A stretch of 64,000 bases of DNA from Apostichopus japonicus. Its lineage: Eukaryota > Echinodermata > Holothuroidea > Aspidochirotida > Stichopodidae. The position numbers were made by a program, and so were the translations under genes. Below the pieces are notes generated by a model. The model saw only the letters and a list, made by a program, of their open reading frames with translations, did no database searches and was not told where the DNA came from. Below are positions 21,201-30,200 of this stretch, piece by piece (within the stretch, counting starts at the first letter, position 1; each line of letters opens with the position of its first letter). Where the stretch lies: contig NC_092568.1 of the NCBI RefSeq assembly GCF_037975245.1, forward strand, positions 33,760,501-33,824,500. The letters are read 5' to 3'.

Positions 21201-22690
21201 AAGAACATGTTATTCAGGGCATGATTGTTTTATGGAGGAACTTAAAAAGCAATTGATACATTTTCAACTACAAACAGATGTGGAGGTTGACTTAAATAAT
21301 GACTTCAGGTATGATCCCCTCCCCCTCCTACATCGGTTATATACTACATAGTAAAATAATGAGTACTAACATGCAATCCCCCCCCCCCCCCCCACTTAAT
21401 ACACTCTCATTGAAGCACTCTCCCCTCGATGCTCGGATACAATTTATTGTACAATTTTGGCACTCAGCAATGTAAGTACTGTAGATTTTGTCAACTCTCC
21501 TTTACTTTTGTGAATCTTTTGCAATATCAGTTTGCTATTTAGTTTATTTCATTGCTTATTCTTTTAGGGTTTATAACCCTTTAGTATTTTTATTGCAGTA
21601 AATGTGGAAATTAATATTATTTCATTCAATATTTAATTTAATATTTTGGAAGGTCAGCTAGAGTGTCTGGGAAATTATTGTAACATCTTAAGCATACCAA
21701 CATGATGTAGGTAATACTGATGACTGTTAAATTCCAAAGGGAAGGATATTAATCCATAGATACATTCTAATCTAAAGGGCTTGAGATTTAGCAACATGAA
21801 ATGATTTTGCAACTGAGGAAAATTTTATGGGATTTTCAAGATACATACATGTGTTTACAACATTATCATGCAGTATTGAACTCTATAATGAACACAAGGG
21901 AAAGCTGCATACAGGAAAGGCAGAGGAGAATGGGAAGGTGCAGAAAACCTTGTGCAACAGACTCCCACCACTTTTCATAAAATACCACTTCTAAAATTCC
22001 ATATACTAGGACTTATTCATTTTGATTCTGATGCAATTTAAGTTGCGAACTGAAAGGTCGGAATTTAGTTCCATAAAACAAATTGAGTAGTGAAACATAA
22101 TTTGCAATACTTACCAGTTGGACCATATTTGCAGCATACGGTCTTGCTTCACTTCTGAAATGGTTATGTGCTTCCAGGAATATTCCCTTCTCTTCTTCAC
22201 TAAGTCGATTTTGCGTTCCACCAATAACATTTGATCTCCTCATACCTTCAGGAGAACTCATAATACCAATCGCATGTGCGGTCTCCGCAGGATGTTCCCT
22301 CGGTATCGGCGGCATTGGTCCATTCTGCTGAGACGAGTGTCTTCTCGAGTCTTCCTTGACGAGACGATGTCTTCCCTGTCCCCGATTTGGTCGATTACCA
22401 TCTTCCCTACTTTGCTGTTCATTGCCAGATGGTGCTTCATCCTCCACAACCTCTCCTACAGGGGTTTCTCGATTATTTCCTCGATCCCTTCCTTTCTTAC
22501 CACGCCTCCGCTCCAAGTTTTCCTGCTCCTGTGGGGACGCATCTCGATCCCTTCCACCTCGTTCTCTTTCATCTCTCTGCTGCGGACGATCTTGATGACG
22601 GTCAGATCCCTTCTTAGCCTTACCTTTCTTGCCATGAGAAACAACTACCAGGCAGAGAAGCATCAACAACAGGACAAACTTTAGCCTCAT
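9758..22690 (-). CDS. Secreted CAP/SCP-domain protein with two CUB domains, 11 exons
   Basis: Exons (minus strand, 5' to 3'): 22115-22690, 20840-21076, 19397-19506, 18436-18530, 15523-15653, 14704-14801, 13499-13611, 12774-12913, 12154-12254, 10452-10567, 9758-9884. Every intron has GT donor and AG acceptor and the phases agree throughout, except that exon 5 needs one extra base. With it the sum is 1845 nt, 614 aa plus stop. Order: signal peptide (1-20), charged Arg/Lys/Glu linker (21-160), CAP domain (about 165-310), Cys-rich hinge (to about 340), Pro/Gly linker (to 383), CUB1 (384-500), CUB2 (501-614). CAP proteins are secreted disulphide-rich modules, some of which bind sterols or lipids. 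CUB domains mediate extracellular protein binding. The protein is predicted extracellular. I cannot give an orthologue name. 5' untranslated exons may be missed. Confidence 0.85.
10925..11210. repeat. ~47-bp minisatellite in intron 9 of the CAP-CUB gene
   Basis: Six to seven imperfect copies of a unit GAAGTAACTGGTTACATCGC followed by TGCTGTTAATCTATCTCAA. GTAAC..GTTAC within each unit is an inverted pair. The last copies (after about 11160) are shortened. Confidence 0.85.
11560..11902. mobile_element. Partial hAT-like element, family Y
   Basis: Shares sequence with 41771-42250 and with about 1975 bases after 60000 (61975-62275): TTCGGGCAATATGCTGA, the TATTATTATGATCAT region, GGAAGGGTAATAACACGGC, GATATGCACATTxACATGTT, and the end CAAATTGGGCTCCTACGTC. 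Only the right end is clear here; the left end is replaced by a G-rich tract at about 11520-11570. It lies in an intron of the CAP-CUB gene. Confidence 0.65.
11998..12069 (+). pseudogene. tRNA-Thr(UGU)-like sequence, degenerate; probable tRNA-derived SINE head or pseudogene
   Basis: 72 nt align position by position with a tRNA. The acceptor arm is seven pairs (GGCTGGA with TCTAGCC, one G-T), box A is TAGCTCAGTTGG, the anticodon loop TTTGTAA gives UGU, and box B is AGTTCAAATCC. The D, anticodon and T stems each have two or three mismatches, so a working tRNA is unlikely. It lies in intron 9 of the CAP-CUB gene, on the opposite strand, about 85 nt from exon 9. Confidence 0.6.
12774..14801 (-). 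CDS. CAP-CUB exons 6-8: CUB domain 1
   Basis: Exon 6 (14704-14801): [20 protein letters not shown], with [12 protein letters not shown]. Exon 7 (13499-13611): [20 protein letters not shown] and PWDYLLVS. Exon 8 (12774-12913): [20 protein letters not shown] and the GGFKLRYMI end. All four CUB cysteines are present, and the spacing C-x(~25)-C, FxxxDIE and C-x2-DY matches the family. The exon 6 donor GTGAGTG lies at the edge of a minisatellite built from copies of that same junction (14203-14703). Confidence 0.88.
14203..14703. repeat. ~62-bp minisatellite made of repeated 5' splice junctions
   Basis: Eight copies of TTAATGAGGTTACAAATTAT, TTGATCCTTTTCTCTCC, TTAGCATTGTGTCCCATACA and CTCAC. The last copy ends at the exon 6 donor of the CAP-CUB gene. 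On the sense (minus) strand each unit begins GTGAGTGTATG, the sequence of the real donor. Six upstream-of-acceptor copies keep GTGAGT intact and one (near 14634) has changed to ATGAGT. The array appears to have grown by duplication of the start of the intron. Confidence 0.85.
15523..15653 (-). CDS. CAP-CUB exon 5: Pro/Gly linker with an apparent 1-base deletion
   Basis: The exon enters in the frame giving [18 protein letters not shown] and QGGGGQEPP. To leave in phase 1 for exon 6 (which must start GC-TGC-GGA, Ser-Cys-Gly-Gly) it must switch frame at a run of five G on the plus strand (15572-15576, five C in the coding strand). After the switch it reads [16 protein letters not shown] and joins exon 6 as S-C-G-G. 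One extra C would restore everything. The causes could be an assembly homopolymer error, a null allele or true decay; intact neighbouring exons favour an assembly error. Confidence 0.75.
15770..16479. repeat. Degenerate TATGTGTAGTAGATTG-type repeats, intron 4
   Basis: GT/AT-rich imperfect repeats (TGTGTAGTAGATTGTA, TGGTTATGATxAxxACC) lie on both sides of the foldback element, at 15770-15940 and 17165-17520. The two parts look like one ancestral tract into which the foldback element inserted. No gene is seen between. Confidence 0.5.
16480..17161. mobile_element. Foldback element (682 bp) with 16-bp terminal tandem repeats and 8-bp target duplication
   Basis: Left end GGTGACATCCCTTATG, right end inverted (CATAGAGATGTAACC). 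Next to each end are three or four tandem copies of a 16-bp unit (CGGAACATAGAGACGT or its complement). Inside, both arms of about 300 bp consist of TTTTTTGGACC / GGTCCAAAAAA-type motifs in opposite orientations, so the whole element can fold on itself. AAAATGAA is duplicated exactly at 16472-16479 and 17162-17169. There is no coding capacity; long frames on both strands are a product of the palindrome. It lies in intron 4 of the CAP-CUB gene. Confidence 0.88.
17798..18414. repeat. (GAA)n/(TTC)n array of about 205 units in intron 4
   Basis: Nearly pure GAA on the plus strand over ~617 bp, with small interruptions near 18078 (extra A), 18137 (extra A) and 18193 (lost A), and ending GAAGAGAGTG. 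Because the gene is on the minus strand, its transcript carries a TTC/UUC tract starting about 20 nt downstream of the exon 4 donor. Long purine/pyrimidine tracts of this kind can form triplexes. Confidence 0.95.
18436..21076 (-). CDS. CAP-CUB exons 2-4: core of the CAP domain and Cys-rich hinge
   Basis: Exon 2 (20840-21076) carries [33 protein letters not shown] and CGHYTQ. Exon 3 (19397-19506) carries [16 protein letters not shown] and LVCNYGEG. Exon 4 (18436-18530) carries [20 protein letters not shown]. These are the CAP signature motifs in order. The usual His-Glu-Glu-His cavity tetrad reads H213, Q227, E251, H268, so the first Glu (GENI/GENL position) is Gln. Donors are GTGTGT, GTGAGT and GTAAGT. 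A 617-bp TTC tract (sense strand) begins about 20 nt after the exon 4 donor. Confidence 0.88.
20125..20755. repeat. Four ~155-bp tandem repeats in intron 2
   Basis: Copies start near 20142, 20301, 20450 and 20608 with TCATAGTGGTCTGGTACTCA and continue through GGGCTTTTGGAAATCTATC, CAGCCAAGACTGAGTACTCT and TACTCAAATTCTATC. They lie between exons 2 and 3 of the CAP-CUB gene, about 85 bp from exon 2. Confidence 0.85.
22115..22690 (-). CDS. CAP-CUB exon 1: signal peptide, charged linker, start of CAP domain
   Basis: I start at the ATG whose complement is 22688-22690, giving [20 protein letters not shown], a clear signal peptide. The in-frame upstream codon at 22702 is TTG, not ATG. Residues 21-160 are low complexity and very basic/acidic (runs such as [12 protein letters not shown] and [12 protein letters not shown], with dibasic sites that proprotein convertases could cut). 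The exon ends in CAP helix 1 with [17 protein letters not shown] and a GTAAGT donor in phase 0. The long charged insert before the CAP domain is unusual for this family. Confidence 0.88.
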
Positions 22691-23659
22691 CTTTTTGACC
22701 AAATATTAATCAATTATACATCCAACTGTAAAAATCCTAAATTAATCAATCCAAATTGAGCTTAAGTTAACAGCTCAGTCTCCTATTGAATTGTTATGTT
22801 GAACGCAATTTGCAAACTACCAGTTTCTTAATTCTTTACTGATGAGCTGTTGCATCACAGTTCGGATTGGTCTCTATTTGTTTACAAAGACTGCACCTTT
22901 TTGGCATCTTATCAAACAAAACTTTTCAAGAAGAGAAAACAATTACATAGGCTTAAGTCTCCATAGCAAATACCTCTCTTGTAAACTGAGATTGTAAATA
23001 CCTGTCAAATGCCCCTCAATTCGACTCTACAAACATTATATTGTAGGTCAGGGAAGAAGAAAGCAAATACCAAGTTGACTGGTCAGTTGTCCAACTGAGC
23101 TAAAGCAACTACTAACCGACTCAGATTTCAAGAAATATCTAGTAACAATAGAATTTGTAAACAGTTGAGTTATCTTACCAAGTAAAGGTCAAATAGAGAC
23201 ACTGTCCAAATAAACAAAACGGAAACGTTTCATCTGGCAGTTTCGATGGCATGTGAAAGCTTAATAAAATGGTGTTCAATAATTAACCCCTCCCTTTACC
23301 AGCTCCTCCCCCTCCCCAACCAAATTTTATAGAAGGAATATTAAAATGAAATTGCAAATTATGGATGATGCAGAATGTATGAGTAATTGAGGATATTAGG
23401 CTACTGTATGAAAGTTCAAGTTATTTCCTGTCCTATTCTGTTATCAATAAGATATGTAATGAGTGTTGTCTGATGTGTTAGGCCAGTTGCTGTTTTTAGT
23501 GCTTCCTTGCTATTTTGAACATGTATTATGGTATTACACAGACTTCATTCAACTGGATACTGAAGCAACAGTGGGATGAGTTCATTTGTAACAGTATGTT
23601 TATATGTCCACAAGTTGGAGATGATCCATATTTAACATTTCTTATTGGGAACAAGTGGA
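22691..23659. other. Upstream region of the CAP-CUB gene; no other gene seen
   Basis: This should contain the promoter and any 5' untranslated exon of the minus-strand CAP-CUB gene. I see no convincing TATA box or conserved element, and no coding sequence. The tandem duplication of the macrodomain gene begins just beyond, at about 23660. Confidence 0.4.
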
Positions 23660-26276
23660 GGGGAATAGGGCAATCAGCATGAAACCACAATACCTTGCAA
23701 ACAATTTTGATACAACCTTGTCCAGCAACCCTAAAGTCACTTATATCACCCCCCCCCCCCCAAAAAAAATAGAAATTTCTCACTTTCACCAACCTTGATG
23801 GGGCATCAATAAAATGTATCTTTTTAATATGACCAAGTACACACCACATATTTGGCTAGAAATGCAGAACCGTGCAAGACCAAAGTGATAGTGGGTATAA
23901 GAGAATACATTAAAATATTAATAATGATTTTCATATTTATTTTCATAAAATCATATCACTTAAGAGTGACAAAACAGTTTCATATTTCTGTTTTACTATT
24001 TATCACAGGATTTTAGAAAGAGTAACATTTTGTAAGTTATTTAAGGAGAAGGAAAAACTAAATGCTAGCATTGTTATTTATACAGAAACTCATGTGACAT
24101 CCCAACACAGAAGAAATATAAATGTATCCCACAATGGATTTGTTTGTTTCACAAAAGATTCTGGAGATTTTCTGCATCTCCACCTCAAAACCACATCCTC
24201 ATGAGAAGCATTTCAGATGGCAATGACATGATATATTTCAAACCTGGTGATACTTTGGTAATACAGATCTGGCAAGAACAGTCAGAGTAATGATATCATC
24301 ATGGCAGTTTAGCTGATGTAATTATTATTTATGTTCTTTTAGGTGATATGTAAATCACTTATTCACCGAGGCAAATCACAAGTTGCATTTGATGAAATTT
24401 TAATGACAGATCTCATTGGCAGCTAACAAAATATTCCAAACGTATCAGGTTTCAAGGATAAATCAACAAGAAGATTAAAGCGGAAAAAGTAAAGCATTCG
24501 AAGCACACCTGATGCCGTGATGACATCAAAGTCCACCAACAATGATCCACTCCCATAAATTTTCAGTCAATCAAATTAGGCCACGTTCAATTAACAATAT
24601 CTCGCGATACAAAGCATGATATTGAGATAGGGTTTTAGTCTCTTCAACAAACATTGACTTCTCGTAACGAAAAGTGTTAGATTGTCTGGGTTGGTGTGCT
24701 CAAAGTGATGCTATACAATTTGAAAACGATGACATCAATATCAATATGAATAGGACATCAATATGAATTTGGAAGATATGCTATAATTCTGATGTTACTC
24801 CATATGAAAACTACACAAATATTTGTACTGCTAAGGTGTTGGCCCACCAAGCAGGTGTTAATCTTGCCTCAAAGAAAACTTTTGTTCGGAAATGGAAAGT
24901 CTGCATATTGGACAGGACATCTACAGGTAAAATTGTTTTGATGCGACATGATTGAGCATAATGTACACAAACTAGACTCTTTCTATAAGTGACAAGTAGT
25001 TGAGTATTTTGGAAAATAATGAAAGTGAACCTTTGAACACAAAACGCCTAAGAAACCACCACGGGAAGTGCATTACTGTTTCCATTTTCTAGTGTCTAAA
25101 TACTCAGCTGTATAACTGTGGCAGGGGTAGAATGCTTCTAATGCTGCAATATTACAAACCATAAGAGATATCACCATATAGGGGCATATTTTTCTGCTCA
25201 AAAGTTTTAAGTAATTTTCCTGGCTTTTAAAAGGAGCAAACTTTATAAAACAAAAGTAACAATATTCCGAGGCAAGGTTATATCATCATTGCTCGTTTGT
25301 CAAAGTGAAGCATGAACTCTAAAATAATTTTGACAACAGTGAAAATTTGAAAAGGCTTTACCAATTGCCGACAGAAGCTCCAGCAGGAATGTATAAAATT
25401 GAACGAAAAGAAAATAACTTCATAATTCTTAAGAGGGTCATATGTGGACCTCCAAACTGTACCCTTTAGTTAGAAAAAAAAATGGTTTTAACTAGATCAG
25501 CGGTCTGCTTACTAACACAAAGATTGGAAAAGCGAGGAGGAGAAAGAGTGAGAGAGAGATAGATGATGTAAACAAGTTGCAACTATATACTTACTATTGA
25601 TGATTTTGGTAAAGGTGAAAGAAGTACAAACGACTTTTGCTTTAAAATATGTTGCAGTTTTGTTGACAAAGTTACTAATTTGTCAGCATTGGAACAGTGC
25701 TGAGATCAAGAAGAGAAATTGATTGTTGCAACACCACAGATTCTTATAAACGCATTGGTGAAATTGTAAGGTGATAATATCAACAAATGTGTTTCCACAG
25801 GTATGGATACTTAAAGTTCCTGATTAAGATGACTTTTACAGAACCCTAACAGTGGCACACTCCATATAGAGTCTATTAAATCCAATTGGCCTAAGTATTC
25901 AGGAAAAGTGCCTAAGAGCAACAGGAGAACATCTTTCTTGATATGTTATTAAACGAAAAATATATTTTTTTCATATTTTTTTGTGGCTTGGATGTCAGAG
26001 TACACGTATGGAAGTGAATGTGGTACAAAAGACTTGGGTCAATTAAGATCACTTTTGACCTCGCAGAAGCAGCCTACGAAAATTGTTTACTGCCAAGTAC
26101 GGAGGTTTGTCTACAAGATACCAAAGTACAGACTCGCATGGCATAAAACATATTTCATGGTATGGAAAATTGAAGGTGCCATGAATGGCCAAATGTGTCA
26201 GCTATCCAGTCAAGTTCCTCAAGTGGCAATAATATACCCAAAATTACGTAAGAATCATACCTTTCCATATCTGCCT

Positions 26277-27250
26277 TCATGGATAAACCAGATCCTCTTT
26301 AAATTCAAAATAATTATTCCACACTTCTATACTATATATGTCGTTCACAAACATCATATTATTTCCATTGATCACAGGGCATGGCCCATCAACCGCTAGG
26401 CACTTTAATGTTATTGTCACAGACAACCATGATATGGTTGATGTGTTTAGGAGAAGAGATACTCGAGGAACATCACTCCTCTCAATCACATCCATGCCTT
26501 CAAGGAGAACAGAATATTAATCTTGTGATAAACAGGAACAAATTTCACGATGGTGGAAAGCCTCCGCTTAAAAACACAAGTTGCAAACATGCATGGTGTA
26601 ACTAGATGCGCTTTCTTACATTCAAAGAACTGACTGATCTTTCCATTGCTGAGACAGGAAAGGTGACAAGGACAGTTGGGAAAAATTTCTGTAAGGCTAG
26701 AACCAAGGAAAAACCTCCCCACCAAACAAGAAGAAACAGACATTTCCTGTATTCTGGTTAACAGAAACTTAGTGATTTCGTAAAGCTTCACAGCATCCCT
26801 CACCAATCATGTTAATGTCTTTTGCTCGGCTCTCCATTTTATCTTACAGAAGATTCCTTAAGCGTGATACTCAAATGACGAGCATCGCCATTGCATGACT
26901 GGAGTTCGAACCACTGATGAACCGCTACACGGATCAGGGTTATCAATCATATGTGTCTCAACAGTGTACTACCTTTATATAAGTACATGCAGGTGCTCGA
27001 TCTTGGGATCCTACCATGCTGGTACTGTCTTACTTTTCTGATTCTCTTTAAGATATGGAAAGCAACCATCCCCACATGAAGCAGAATCATCGTGCCCTAC
27101 ATAATCACAACTGTACACTGATCATTGGCTAAGAAAATTGCCTCAAGGATGAAGGTGGGTGGTATGCTTCCTACCACAGAGAGCAAATCTGGTAAACTGC
27201 AGTGCGGTGGGCTTACGTCTCATCTTCACTCGATCTGGACTGAGGGTAAT
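26277..27250 (-). CDS. Candidate C-terminal exons of macrodomain copy A
   Basis: 27217-27250 (acceptor GCCTTTTCAG, donor GTAAGC) gives [11 protein letters not shown]. 26620-26696 (acceptor CCTTGGTTCTAG, donor GTAAGA) gives [19 protein letters not shown]. 26277-26497 gives [19 protein letters not shown] and runs to a stop. Phases 1-2, 2-1 and 1 fit exon 8. A further possible exon, 27034-27096 ([20 protein letters not shown], phase 1-1), could be an alternative to 27217-27250. No homology supports these segments, only splice signals, phase and partial conservation in copy B. Confidence 0.45.
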
Positions 27251-30200
27251 CTGAAAAGGCAAACATTGGAAGAGATCGACAACTCTTTGAGGAATTCTCT
27301 CCATTAAATATTGAATACAGACGTTTGATTGTCTTGTTTGAAACTATATATAGTCACGTGCTACTGAGTTACATAGATTGGAGGGAAAACAAAATTGACA
27401 TCAAAAGAGTCATTCCTATGAAACTGACTAAAAAAACAAGAATTTGGCATGAGATCAATGAGACACCCTTTTTTCAGCTCTTCAATATCCTTATTCTCAT
27501 TCCCATTGTTCCTTTTAATATATATTATACATGTGAATATTATCAGATAATTCTTTTTCTATAATACACTAGAAAATACTACACTAAAAAAAAATATAGT
27601 ATTAAACTGCCCACTGACGGTACAAGATCAGGATAATGTCCCAAACTTTAAAATGGCCAAAGTAGATAACATTCCAAACAGAGAAATGCTAAGACTACCT
27701 CCTTGAATTTGGACTATTATGAAACTATAGAGAGGTATGATGGAAATTCAAAAAGTTAACAAAATGTTTTACTATGTAGGTACTATTTCTGAGGAATTTG
27801 TAAGTAGTATGGTCAGAATGATATACATATTTGCTTTGAGGAAACTTTTGTGACTTAGCTACAAGTTGCATTGAGAGAAGGATTAACAGTTCAAATTTCT
27901 CCACATGTGAACTTTCCCATTAGCCAGAAATGGGGAGGGTTGTGTAACCACAGTCAGTACAAATGCTGTAGCAGTGTCAAGAGGAAAGTTTGTCACAAAA
28001 GAAATTTCTAAAGAGGAATTTAATAATAGATACAGAAATTTCATCGAATTACATGCGTACAATATTCAAAGTGAGCTTTCAATTGCGAAATTGACGTTTC
28101 TGATAATATCTAATTACTGAGATAAAAGGGAAGTAATAGAAATGGAAAGAGTTTTGATACGTCTTCACAATAGTTCAAGACTTTTTTCTAACATTTTGGA
28201 ATTTGTTTATTACTAAAATATTTTTCTTTACCTGGTAAAGGGAAATAGACTGGAAGAAGTTTCTCATAATTCCTCACATCTGAATCCAGAAAGACACAAA
28301 AGATAACAGCATCCAGCTACACAAAGAGAGAAAACATAGAATAATGATGTAAGAAGGAATCCTAGCCAGACATATTGATGGATATTTATCATTAATAGGT
28401 TTAATGTTTATTAAAACTCTAAAACCCACTAATTCATAGTATAGCACTTTTATGGACTCCAGAGTCTCTCCATTCCACAAGGCCAAAGTTTGAACTTAAG
28501 CTTGAATACTTTGCAGTGCAACAATTTCTTTAGAATGCAGCATTTTAAAATAATAATAATAATCACAAAGAAATAAAACAAAGCACAGAAGCGTATTTGC
28601 ATCTTAATTTCTGTTCTTTTAAAAGTCATCTAGGGGATAAATCTGTTATAATAAGATGGAATCATCAAAAGGATAAATGCCCAAGTTTAGCATATTGAAG
28701 CATCATATGGTGGCAACAAAATTCAGTGAAATTCAGTGCATTTCCTATTTAATATTGTCCTGTGATTTTGGTAAAACGTGTCTACTCTCACAACATATAT
28801 GCTTAAAATGCAAATAGTGATGCATACGCAAAAGTGAAAATAAAATTAACTGCTTGACATATCTCAGAAATGACAAAAGTTTCAAATGAAGTTGCAAGTT
28901 TTAACTTTTGAATTCTTATCGAAATCTCTTCACTGTATCTAGTGATATTTAGTTTTCTTTTCCTCCTGTAGGACGGGAATATGGTTCAGCTACATCAGGA
29001 AAGCATTTGTTTATGTTGGAATTTGAGCAGTTGTAGTGAATTACAACCAATCATATTGAATTTATTTTCTCGTTCTTACAGTATGAGCAAGTCAAGAAGC
29101 ATGCAGATACAATCATGATGTTAAATTTCACTTATCTTATAGATCATATTTTTGCTCTTCTTTTTGTATTATCTCAAAACATCTTCTTGCGTTGAGTTTG
29201 CTTAATTTTCTTTCCAATAACATAGTAGTTTACTGATCAAAATTCAATTCAAATAATTAAGTGAAAGAGTCTTTTAGCTTTTGACTTTGTTCTGTTTGAA
29301 GGTGGTTGTTTAAATGCAATAAATTCAAAGGAATAGTGTCTATGTGACAAAATGTCAATCCTACTCAATAAGAACTTGTTCATTAATCTTCAATTGGTGA
29401 AAATATCTAGTTAGGTGTCTTAGTTTGATCAACGGCAATTGTACTTTGAATGATATTCGTCGGTTGGTGAAATTGCCGACGAATATTAAACTGCTTAAAA
29501 AATGTGAACAAGATTTCAGTGAGGATATCACAAAAATATTACTTAAAATTGCTTGCGACTTATTTCATGCCAAAGTGACAATTCTGTCAGAATACCTCGT
29601 CAGGGTGCTCATCTAACCACTCACGTATCGTCTTCAGCGCAACTTCAGCAGCTGCCTCCTTTGGATAACCTAGACACATCAGAAAGAAAAACAAAACCAA
29701 ACATTTGAAAGCAAAGTATAGGTTGGCAAGGGTAGGGATTAGGTAGTAGGATGATCAATCAGACATGATACATGCAGTAAAGAGACTGTCATATCTTTAA
29801 TACATGTAAGAACAGACAAATATCATGCTATGAGCACGGCTCCTGTGATCGTAATTCCAGGCTATTTTAAGACCAAAAACAATATTTACTGTTTTACTAT
29901 GATGCCAACTCACTAATATGTCTGCTTACTTCTATTGCTAATTTTTGTTGTTGTGGTGAAGGGGGATATCCATAGAGCCATGAATCCCCAAGCATGGCTT
30001 GCAGTACCTTATCAAGTTTTCACCAGCACATTTTGATTAATGCCATTACATTAACGTCATATTTCTAACACATCCCATGAAGTCTTTTTTTGGCGCACTG
30101 CCTAGATCAAGCCTAGCTGTAACATCTAGAATATGATCTGCATGTAAGGCTGACCCGGTGACTTTCCTAAATTGTGTGCAGTCTATGGTGGAAAATTAAG

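Noticed and set aside
22274-22684. Plus-strand frames of 76-136 codons opposite CAP-CUB exon 1.
   Set aside because: Antisense shadow of the low-complexity exon; no homology and the minus-strand exon has signal peptide, splice site and domain support.
25983-26399. 138-codon plus-strand frame beginning near 25983.
   Set aside because: The equivalent region of copy B has an in-frame stop (near 46085) and no family resemblance exists; conservation is explained by the duplication.
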